NCBI RefSeq assembly: GCF_030704535.1
Contig: NC_081810.1
Coordinates: forward strand, 5,489,501 to 5,553,500
Source of the DNA: Vitis vinifera
Lineage: Eukaryota; Streptophyta; Magnoliopsida; Vitales; Vitaceae
Length of the DNA stretch: 64,000 bases
Direction: 5' to 3'
Position 1 is the first letter of the stretch. Each line of letters opens with the position of its first letter. The notes under the pieces are model-generated. The model was not told the DNA's origin. It did no database searches and saw only the letters and a list, made by a program, of their open reading frames with translations. Below, in pieces: positions 11,510 to 21,484 of this stretch. The translations under genes and the position numbers were made by a program.

Positions 11510-14472
11510 TTAATCCACCTCCTCAATCTTGGGGCCAGCACCACTTCCACTGGCTGGAGGAACATCATCTTCCATGGGGCCACCCATGTCAGGACCTGCA
11601 CCCTGGTACATCTTCGCAATGATGGGGTTGCAGATGCTTTCAAGCTCCTTCATCTTATCTTCAAACTCATCAGCTTCAGCCAACTGGTTGCTGTCAAGCC
11701 ACTGAATGGCCTGGTCAATTGCATCCTCAATCTTCTTCTTGTCAGCTGGAGTGAGCTTGGCACCAATCTTTTCATCCTTGATAGTGTTCCTCATGTTGTA
11801 AGCATAGTTCTCCAAGGCATTCTTAGCCTCCACTTTCTTCTTGTGTTCCTCATCCTCAGACTTGTACTTCTCTGCTTCCTGGACCATCTTCTCAATTTCT
11901 TCCTTGGACAGCCTGCCCTTGTCATTGGTAATTGTAATCTTATTTTTCTGCCCTGTGGTCTTGTCCTCAGCGGAGACATTCAAAATACCATTTGCATCGA
12001 TATCAAAGCAAACAGTGATCTGAGGCACACCCCTAGGTGCTGGAGGGATGCCAGAGAGCTCAAATTTTCCCAACAAATTATTGTCTCTGGTCCTTGTTCT
12101 CTCACCCTCGTACACCTGAATCAACACACCAGGTTGGTTATCTGAGTATGTGGAGAACACTTGTTCCTTCTTGGTTGGAATGGTGGTGTTTCTTGGAATT
12201 AAAACAGTCATGACTCCTCCAGCTGTTTCCAACCCAAGAGAGAGAGGGGTGACATCCAACAGCAGCAAGTCTTGAACCTTCTCATTGCCCTCACCACTCA
12301 AAATGGCAGCTTGTACAGCAGCACCATAGGCAACAGCTTCATCAGGGTTGATACTCTTGCAAAGCTCCTTCCCATTGAAGAAATCTTGCAATAGCTGCTG
12401 TACCTTGGGAATTCTAGTGGATCCACCAACAAGAACAACATCATGAACAGTGCTCTTGTCCATTTTGGCATCTCTCAAACATTTCTCCACAGGCTCCATA
12501 CACTTTCTAAAGAGATCCATATTGAGTTCTTCAAATCTGGCACGGGTTATAGTGGAGTAGAAGTCAATACCCTCATAGAGAGAATCAATTTCAATGGTAG
12601 TCTGAGCAGTGGATGAGAGAGTCCTCTTAGCCCTTTCACATGATGTTCTCAATCTCCTCAGAGCTCTGGGGTTGCCACTAATGTCCTTCTTGTGCTTCCT
12701 CTTGAACTCCTGAACGAAATGGTTCACCATCCTGTTGTCAAAGTCCTCACCTCCAAGATGGGTATCTCCGGCGGTTGCTTTAACCTCAAAAATACCCTCT
12801 TCAATGGTGAGGAGGGAGACATCAAAAGTGCCACCACCAAGATCAAAGATAAGCACATTCTTCTCACCAACGCTAGTTGCTTTCTTGTCAAGACCATAGG
12901 CGATAGCAGCAGCTGTTGGCTCGTTTATAATACGCATGACGTTGAGACCAGCAATGACACCAGCATCTTTTGTAGCTTGTCTCTGAGAATCATTAAAGTA
13001 TGCCGGGACAGTGACAACTGCATTCTTCACAGTCGATCCAAGGTAAGCTTCTGCAATTTCACGCATCTTGATGAGAACCATTGAAGAGATTTCCTCAGCA
13101 GCAAACTGCTTTTCTTCTCCCTTGTAGACGACCACGATCATGGGCTTGTCCCCAGGTCCAGGGATGACCTTAAAAGGCCACAACTTGATATCACTCTGAA
13201 CAGAGGAGTCACTGAATCTCCTACCGATTAGACGCTTTGCATCTGACATCAGAAAGCATAATGTTAGACACATAAACCTGAACCACTTTCCTAAAGTCTG
13301 TTTTCTTCATCGAATAGCGCCCTACCTTACCACTTGACAAGTAAGGGAAAAGCCCTTTACTAAAAAAAGAGTTAGGGCTTTTTTTGCTTGTTCGTCAAGC
13401 TTTCGAGCAGCTCTTTCAACTGCCGCCTAATCTCCCAACATGCTCAAGAACCGAGAGCCGCATTTTTACTTCAAAAAAATATTAAATTGCAAAAACAGAA
13501 TTTGAATGATTTAATTACGACTGAAGACCTAATAAAGATGGAAAGAACAAAGAATTTGTAAGATTGTCCATAAGCTTGCATTCACACGGATGCGAAGACC
13601 CTAAGCCTGCAGTCACCTAGATTAGCAGACAAGCAAAACTAAACTCCTACTTGTGATCTCTTCAAATAGGCATGAAGATCACACAAATATATTCAAACTC
13701 AAAACCCAAATCCAATAATGAAGAAACCAAGAAAGGCCATAAGTTAGATTGCCGTATAGGAATGTTGAAGATTCAATACCACAGTGCTACGAAAAAAAGC
13801 GCCCCCACTGAAACTGAAGACATATCTTTTGAGGGGGCAGCCTGATTATAAAAATACCTTGAACAAGAATTTCATGTTTGGAAACAAAAAACAAAAAACA
13901 TAGCTTAGACTCCTAAGCATTCTATGTTAGGGTACATCCAGACTCAGTCTTGCATGTTCCCGTCTGACCTATAACTACAAACCTAAATAGCAAACTGCTC
14001 AGGGTAACTCCCTAACATCCTAATCCACACCGATCGGATCTGATATGGAACTACGAAAAAAAATTGACAGATCCGTAAACATTCATGTTAATGAACAAAA
14101 ATAAACCTAGATCACAATAAACCCAAAACGCAACAAGCCAACCACTCCATTTCACTATAATCTTGAACAAAGACAAAAATAATAACAAATCTGACATAAT
14201 AATAAAATAAAATAAAAAACATTGTATTGCAGATCCAGTATAGAGAAAGATGACTCACCGAAAACAGTGTTAATGGGGTTCATAGCGACCTGATTCTTGG
14301 CGGCATCACCGATCAAACGCTCTGTATCGGTGAAAGCAACGTAAGAGGGAGTAGTCCTGTTGCCCTGGTCGTTGGCGATAATCTCGACACGGTCGTGTTG
14401 CCATACTCCGACGCAAGAGTAGGTGGTTCCAAGATCGATTCCGATGGCTGGGCCTTCACCCTTTCCGGCCAT
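11510..14472 (-). CDS. HSC70: cytosolic heat shock cognate 70 kDa protein
   Basis: ATP-dependent chaperone that binds exposed hydrophobic peptides in nascent or unfolded proteins, working with J-proteins and nucleotide exchange factors. Exon 1 is 14472-14259 and exon 2 is 13242-11510, together 648 aa, the usual length. The 1016-bp intron splits the Asp72 codon, the position typical of plant cytosolic HSP70 genes. Visible landmarks: [14 protein letters not shown] near residue 10, [13 protein letters not shown] near 200, [13 protein letters not shown] near 338 (the three ATPase signatures), the substrate-binding domain, and the C-terminal EEVD that marks the cytosolic/nuclear class and binds TPR co-chaperones. 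No targeting peptide. Start chosen at [11 protein letters not shown], the family norm. The frame is intact. Regulation: TATA box and heat-shock elements lie just upstream, so basal plus heat-inducible expression is likely. Confidence 0.97.
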
Positions 14473-14575
14473 TACTTCTTCTCAGATCTGGATCGTCAGG
14501 TTAAATAGTGGTTTGAGAGAGAAGACAGAAGAGGGCGCTGTTGGAAGTGGAGGAGGAAGGCTATCGGAAAAGAGG

Positions 14576-14583
14576 TATTTATA
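14576..14583 (-). promoter_or_regulatory. TATA box of HSC70
   Basis: TATAAATA on the minus strand, about 105 bp upstream of the start codon. This would place the transcription start near 14545 and give a 5' UTR of about 70 nt. Confidence 0.7.
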
Positions 14584-14640
14584 GGGAGAATAGATAGGGT
14601 TTGAGTGAAGAGCGGTTTGTATCGCATTTTCCCACCGGGT

Positions 14641-14653
14641 TTCTAGAAAGTTC
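14641..14653 (-). promoter_or_regulatory. heat-shock element of HSC70
   Basis: The minus strand reads GAACTTTCTAGAA, three perfect alternating GAA/TTC units, about 58 bp upstream of the TATA box. A second partial element (TTCTAGAA) lies at 14723-14730. These are binding sites for trimeric heat-shock factors. Confidence 0.7.
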
Positions 14654-14730
14654 TTCCCTCCCGTTTGATTTGAATCGTGTTCAAAGCGGGTCGGCAAACC
14701 ACGTATGGGTTCGGATAGTACATTCTAGAA

Positions 14731-15732
14731 AATAAATTCCATTTTTTCATATTAAACTCATTTGAAAAAAAGAAAAAGAAATAATTACCTAATATATGAA
14801 ATTTTTAGGGCTTTTTATTTTTATATTATATTACCGATGGAGCCTCCGTTCTATTACAACTTAAAATTAAAATAATTTTAAATATTAAGTCAAAATAATT
14901 AACTTTTTTTTTCCTCTCTAATGAAAATATATTTAATAACTATAACTTCACGTTCATCACTCATTTTTTATGAAAATAAATATTAATTAAAATTTTTAAT
15001 AATAAACATTAATTAGAACCAACGAGGATAAATATATCAATTCAATAACTTAAAATAAATTTTAAATTAATTTTACTATTTAACATTAATACTTAAAATA
15101 AAAAATAAGTGAAACTTAAAAATAATTTAACTTAAAGTTAGTTAAGTCATTAAGTAATAACTATTAAGTTTTATCAAACATCCACTTGTTCTTAATCTCA
15201 AAACTTTTTTATTTTATTTGACTACATCGAGAATATATTTAACAATCATGACTCTAATTCCATGATTTATTTTTTATAGTAAATATTTTAAAATTACCTT
15301 ATGTATCTATAATATTTTAAGTATAAATGTTTAATAAACAAATTTTTTGCTTAAAATTAATAAAAATAAATATTAATCAAAATTAATTATGATAAATATT
15401 AATTACCATTAATGATGATAAATATGTCAATTTAATAACTTAAAATAAATTTTGAGTAAATTTTATCCAACAACCTTAATACTTAAAGTAAAAAATAAGT
15501 AATAAATTTTAAATTAACAATTTAAGAATAATTTAATTTAAAGTTAACTTAAATTATTAAGTAATAAGTATTAAATTTTACTATATACCCACTATGATGA
15601 CCATATATTAATAACATTTGAGATAATGCAAACTATTAACGCTGTAGGTGTACCATCTAGATAGCTTTAATATTCACATGTATTTTTTCATGTACTAGAT
15701 GCATTAAGAATCTAGAAATAACCATTTATTTG
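14731..15732. other. AT-rich intergenic DNA
   Basis: No gene. Long AT-rich sequence with recurring short phrases (for example ttaataacttaaaataaatttt near 15040 and 15440), suggesting an old local duplication or repeat. Confidence 0.5.
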
Positions 15733-15835
15733 AGTTTTGGGTCAAAATGACCCATTTTAAAAAGAAAAAATTGTAACATCTAACCACTTTTTGAAATTTA
15801 TGTTCAAATTGGCCTCTTTAGTGTCACGTAGGCGT
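15733..15835. repeat. left terminal inverted repeat of the MULE
   Basis: Aligns with the reverse complement of 25925-26026 over about 100 bp with conserved spacing. The best-conserved blocks are tcaaaatgacc near the tip and ttcaaattggcct with cacgtaggc at the inner part. Overall identity is roughly two thirds by eye. Confidence 0.65.
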
Positions 15836-15872
15836 CATGTCATTAAATTTTTTTTTTTTTCGTCATTTTAGT

Positions 15873-15938
15873 GAAAGCCGTAGTTGGCAACTACAGCTTC
15901 ATTTTTGAACTAAAGCCGTAGTTGGCAACTACGGCTTT
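15873..15938. repeat. paired palindromes, gccgtagttggcaactac motif
   Basis: Two copies, at 15873-15900 and 15912-15938. The second is a perfect palindrome with 12-bp arms (aaagccgtagtt and its complement) around a ggc centre; the first has one altered arm base. Decayed versions recur at about 16275-16300 and 16645-16665. They lie just inside the left end of the MULE. Confidence 0.85.
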
Positions 15939-15952
15939 AGTTAATTTTTTTT

Positions 15953-16645
15953 TAAATTTAAAACTTAATTAAAAATTATTAAATTACAATATGATTGAAA
16001 TTTAAAAATATACTTAAATAATAAATTATTTATATTTAAATTTAAAAATCTAGTATTACTTCAACAAATATAAATTGATAAATAGAAGATATTATAAATG
16101 AATATTTTATTTATTAATAAATTAATAATCTTAAAATAATAAACTAATATAACATATAAATAATATATAAAATTTTATAATTTATTAATTTAAGATATTT
16201 AATTTTTTGTTTTTTAAGATATTAATTTATTTGTATTATGATAAATTTATCTTTATTGAATAATAGTATACTTTTAAGTCGCAATTGATAACTGAGATTT
16301 CAATTATAATTTTTTTTTTTACTTTCAAATTTAATTAAAAACTATTAAATTACAATTTATTATTGAAATTAAAAATATATACTTTAATAATAAATTGTTT
16401 ATATTTAAACTTAAAAATCTAGTATTACTTCAACAAACATAAATTAATAAATAGAAGATATTATAAATGAATGTTTTATTTATTAATAAATTAATAATCT
16501 TAAAATAATAAATTTATATAACATATAAATAATATATAAAATTGTATAATTTATTAATTTAAAATATTTAATTTGTTGATTTTTAAGATATTAATTTATT
16601 TGTATTATGACAAATTTATCTTTATCGAAATAATAATATACTCTT
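15953..16645. repeat. tandem duplication of an AT-rich unit of about 365 bp
   Basis: Units from about 15953 and 16318 share long blocks (for example aatctagtattacttcaaca, then aatagaagatattataaatg). Each unit is followed by a decayed copy of the gccgtagttggcaac motif. This looks like subterminal amplification in the element. Confidence 0.8.
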
Positions 16646-17040
16646 AAGCTGTGGTTGTCATATATAGATTTTTTTACAAAATTAGTTAATGAAATTAATT
16701 ACAAAAAGTCTACTACAAAATGTAATTTTTAATAGTTTATTTAAAGTCACAAAAAATATTCACTAAACATTAATATAGTGGAAAATAAAAAAACATATAT
16801 AATCTCACATGTCTCCACAAGGAGAGAACCTATGTGTAACTGGTACTCTCTTCCTTTTTGGACGCTCCTCTCTAACTGTAGCAGGTACTGCATGTGACAC
16901 ATGAAGAACATCTGTTTGTGATGGGGCTATAGCTGGAAATAGAGGCGGTGGTGGAGGTAGCAATCTAGGTCGACGTAGGCCCTGCCTACCCCTCGGAATG
17001 GCTGGCGGTAAATCTAGCTGAATAGATGTGTCAATCTGCA

Positions 17041-17360
17041 CTGATGGTGGGTCTGAATATGTAGGAGGTTGTAATGGATGTAGGTCTAAAGAGGTAGGGG
17101 GTTGTACTAATGGTGGGTCTGAAGAGGTAAGGGGTTAGGCTAATGGTGGGTCTAAAGAAGTAGGAACCTGAACTGGAGATAAGTTTAAAGAAATAGGAAG
17201 TTGTACTGATGGTGGGTCTAAAGAGGTAAAGGGTTGCACTAATGGTAGGTTTGAATAAGTAGGGTATTGCACTGATGGTACGTTTGAAGAGATGGGTGAT
17301 TATACTAATCGTGAGGATATAAAGGTAGGGGGTTGTAATGATGTTGATACTGACGATGTG
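17041..17360 (-). repeat. 33-bp minisatellite coding an 11-aa proline-rich repeat
   Basis: About ten units with exact 33-bp spacing; the ggtct phrase recurs at 17050, 17083, 17116, 17149, 17182, 17215, 17248, 17281 and 17314. In the frame that continues into the PMD C-terminus, each unit reads roughly QPPTSSDPPLV. Because 33 is a multiple of 3 the array preserves frame, though one unit carries a stop (PLA*PLTS). Confidence 0.85.
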
Positions 17361-17699
17361 ATGGGCTAACAACTACTATATTTACTTCTCCCTCGAGATG
17401 TCGATCAACCTCGAACAAGTGGTGGTCGAGCAACTGTCGATTGAGCTGGTGACCTACCTCATCCATGCTCTACATGTGGGAGACGATAATCCTCCCGAAT
17501 AATGCACATAACATCAGTGGTCATACAAATAATATCAACAATACCAATGTGACAAGCATCACTATTAGAGTCCTCCAATTCATGACCTCCTCGAGATATG
17601 ATAGATGTCATTGATTGGAACCAAAATATGTGCTCTAATGGCACATATTCGATATAATTTGTGCACCAAAGGACATTCAAATCACCCAACTTGACCTAA

Positions 17700-19435
17700 A
17701 TCAATGCTAAGGCCCTAGCCATGAGTTTAATCTATATTTTGGAGATTTATCTCAGGTTCAAGGGAAGAAAATTGTGCAAATTGAATGACTTTATATTTTG
17801 AAAGATCAAGAAATGGCTAAATGAGGAAATAAGTGAGTCAAAACTCATTGAACGTAAGGAAAGGCAAAACAAGGATATCATGAGGTTGGAGGATGATAAA
17901 TGACCATTATGGAGTAAGAAAGAAGGCAAGAAAGCATGGGAAATGAGGCATGAAGCAAGATTTAGCTGCATGGAAATTTAGAACTCAAAAATCTGATGGC
18001 ATTATATACTCTGACTTTGAGGACAAATTTGGAGCACTTTCTGGAGTCCATTATATACATACTATATATCGTTTCGAAGCTTGGGAAGTCAAGAGTCCAA
18101 TGCTTCAAACGGTTTGCAAATCGGAGCTGAAATGAAGAAGTTATGACCATTTAAAGACAACTACACCAAGTTGGAGGGTCATTTCGAAATGATTTCGAAA
18201 TTCAACTTATGATTTCGAAATTCAACTTATGAATTCGAAATCCACTTCGAAATGACACCAATTTCGAATTCACCCACTGCCACCTTGATGTTCCGCCTCC
18301 TCTACCTCGGGAATTGCATCTAAAGCACTTCATCCTACCTAGGTGGACCCCACACGACTAGAAATCACAATTTTATTATTTTTTAATTATTTTTAGGAAA
18401 TTATTTTGTAATAAGTGACCAATGAGAGTGTGCCACATGTTAAGTAATTGAGGATATTATATAAACTCTTTCAATTCTAGGTTTTAGGCATCTTGGATTT
18501 TTTTTCTAGAGTTTTTGACATTAAAGAAGGAAGAAGACGAGAACTTTGGTTTGTTTTCTTTTTCTTCTTTATTGAATATATTGTTTTTAGTTTCTTTTGA
18601 TTCAAATTATGGATTTTCACCCTATTATGGATTGTGAATGTGACATCACCCCCATGAGATGCTAAGAGCCAACTTGGGGCTTGAAGCATGAAAACCTAAG
18701 GGCTAGGAAACCTATAGGGACAATGGGTGAATTATTATAACAATGAGATTAATTATTGATTGAGTGACAATTTATCAATTTTTTTTATCCTATCATTGTG
18801 AGTTCATTTAGGGAATGATACGATAGGTTATTACTTGATACTAGTGATTCTTGGTAATTCTTGATCATTAGTTATCCTCATCTTACCTACCGTTATTTGC
18901 CCCTAAACAAAGCTATAAGGAATAGGAATAGTTAAAAAGCCAAATCTTAAATTGATAATCAATCTCATTCATTTGATGGTTTTAGGAATCTGTTTTAAAA
19001 AGGAAAAAATAGGTTTCGGATGCAATTTTGAGTTATAGAACTCAACTTGATCGCGAGTGGCCAAGGATCCCAAAACCTTAAGATCATATTACTTAAAATA
19101 CCCTTGTTTTCTATAATTTCTATACCCTAGGTTGGATTGTGGAAAACCCCAAACTTGAATCAATTGAATTTAAAATCAATATTCATTTTCTCTTATTAAT
19201 TTAATTTCTTTTACTTAGTTTCACATTATTCACATATTGTTTTTCACTGAAGGATTTAAACAAAAACAATTCATTTATTCTAGTATTGACAATTTTCATA
19301 AGTCAGTCCTTGAGAACGATACCCGGAATACTACAAAAGTCGTAGTGACTCTTTCTCTAGTTTTTCTTGACTAGAGTTACTACGTAAAAAGGCTAAGTAT
19401 TTTGGTACAATAGAGAAATTTCGGTCAGTCATAGT
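17700..19435 (+). mobile_element. probable solo LTR of a Ty3/gypsy-type retrotransposon
   Basis: About 1.7 kb of non-coding sequence separates the last PMD exons. Its right part (ccttgagaacgatacccgga near 19310, then tactacgtaaaaaggctaag near 19378) resembles the 3' part of long LTRs of plant gypsy elements. It includes a short aattcgaaat-type repeat cluster at 18180-18265. No gag, pol or second LTR is visible. Boundaries and target-site duplication could not be fixed, so the call is tentative. Confidence 0.35.
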
Positions 19436-21484
19436 CTCAATCTGTCACATAAAATGATATATAATTATTTGTTGGAATAAATATTATACATAATATTAAA
19501 GTGATACAAACTAATAAGTAGGCAGATAAGGCAGTAGCATGGTACCGCATAGGTCCAAAATCATCCATAAGTGTAATAAAACAATGTGTAATACGACGAT
19601 ACCAGGTCATGTACGGAGCATGGTAGTCCATATGAGGCTCTATAGGCTCCCATAATGCCACGTAGTGCTCGTGATACAACTTCCAATCAAACTGAGGTTG
19701 ACCTCGTCGATCTATGGAGTGAATGTCAGAATCTATAGGGGGTGTCGAAGGAATACCCTGTATGAGTCCAAACTGTCGCAACACACGCTCAGGACGATGC
19801 CACTCAACAATATAAAAAAAAATAAGTGGTGACATCGTCCGTCAAATATCCTGATCAGCTAAACAAATGTCTGGAAGCAATGCTAGTATATCATTTGTGT
19901 AAGGCTGTCATAATACCTGATATATTCAAATCTTAGTATGTATTTAATAAAGTTTAAATTATATTATTAATATTAATAATCTTATTAAAGAATACTAATA
20001 TTTAGCCTAAACTTGATCAGATCGTTGTCTATCAAACTCATCTCTGTATGTGACCAACACATGATGAGGAGTGTCTGTATGATATAAGGGAACTCTCCAC
20101 CTACTTCCTAGTGCATCTGGTGGGAATCTGTCATCTACAGGCATTGGTGCATGGGAAAGTGATCTACTAGGACGACCCACATGTAATCGCTCCCATGACC
20201 ATAGCTAAAAATGAAATAAAATTATGTTTAAATGCACATAATTATGACAAAATTACATAATTAATAAGACTTGTAGTTATACCTGCAACAAATGTAATGG
20301 TCTTGCAATAGATTCTGCACTATCTAAGCTAGCTCGACATAACTCTCGATAAAGATGTGCTAGTGTCGCACTCCCCTAACTATACTGTGCAGTCTCACCA
20401 AAATCCCTTAACATGGGTAGAATTGCTAATTAGATGTAAACCCCATTCTTATCTGGAAATAATGAACCACCAACTAACAATAAAAGATAAGCTCTAGCAT
20501 GGCGATGTAACGTGACCTCATCTACAACCTTTGGTGGTAAGTGGGAGAAATGGGTAGTAATAAAACGAACTGTAAGGGATGCTCCACGAATATCAGTCTC
20601 TGTCGGTTGAACACCCAATAACTCCTCACAAAGTGCATGTCAATCAATATTTGTAGAACCAGTGACAAGATGGCCATGTACACGTAATCCAAATAAGATG
20701 GCTACGTCCTGCAATGTGATGGTTATCTCACCAACTGGCATGTGGAATGTGTGCGTCTTTGGGCGCCATCTTTCTACTAGTGCAGTAATCAAAGGCCAAT
20801 CAACCTTAACATGGCCCACTTGATGAAAGACATAAAATCATGACTGTATAATGTATGGCCGAACACGATCATCCAAAACCCACTCTCAACGCATCCTGTG
20901 TTAGCAAGTTAAAACGCTACCCATACCTGGATCAATACGAATGGTGGATGATCAATGTCGATGCTGAAGAGTAAGCACAGATGTATCCTCAAGGTCAGAA
21001 CAAACATGAAACAATGGAGTATCCATGTCTGCATGTACATCAATACATGATATAAACAAAATATGAATGAATTGACAAGAAACAACAATATCTAACAACA
21101 TGAATTCAATTATTAAAATTGTAAAAATTTGAACAGCATTTCCCCTAAACAGTACATATTCAAATTTTTTCAATGCAACCTGATATAAGTAAAATATGAA
21201 TGAATTGAGAAAAAAACAACAATTTCTAACAACATTAATTTCATTATTAAAATTTTAAAAATTTGAACAGCATTTCCCCCAAATAATAGAGATTAATATT
21301 TTTTTTTCATGTAACCTGATATAAGCAAAATAAGAATGAATTGACAAAAAACAATAATTTCAAACAAACAAACGTCAATAAGATGTTCAATAAGATAGTT
21401 TCTACATATATCTTAAAACGATTAAGGTCAATACTAGTAAATTAAAAAAAAAAAAACAATACAATAAGATGTTCATGAAATACA

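Larger units (their letters stand above)
16805..20960 (-). pseudogene. plant mobile domain (PMD, MAIN-like) gene, broken
   Basis: Minus-strand exons, in gene order. About 20960-20283: PMD core with [39 protein letters not shown] and LGVQPTETDIRG, ending PLHLLQ before a GT donor. About 20204-20006: LWSWERLHVGRP. About 19918-19500: PYTNDILALLPDICLADQDI then IVEWHRPERVLRQFGL. About 17700-17459: a further exon. About 17360-16805: a proline-rich repeat tail ending in a basic region (REERPKRKRVPVTHRF). PMD proteins occur as plant host genes (MAIN/MAIL) and inside transposable elements. This copy is dead: stops stand at conserved Trp positions (NID*HALCEE, YS*GSATLAHLY, QDI*RTMSP) and elsewhere. An LTR-like insertion separates the last exons. 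It shares orientation with the transposase. Confidence 0.75.

Noticed and set aside
11405-12145. 246-aa open frame on the plus strand
   Set aside because: It lies antisense to HSC70 exon 2. Long antisense frames are a known by-product of HSP70 codon use, and no family features are visible.
17031-17372. 113-aa repeat protein (YLFRPTISTTP units), or a CRISPR-like array, at the 33-bp repeats
   Set aside because: The frame that joins the PMD C-terminus is the proline-rich one, and the units are contiguous without spacers. This is a coding minisatellite, and the genome is eukaryotic.
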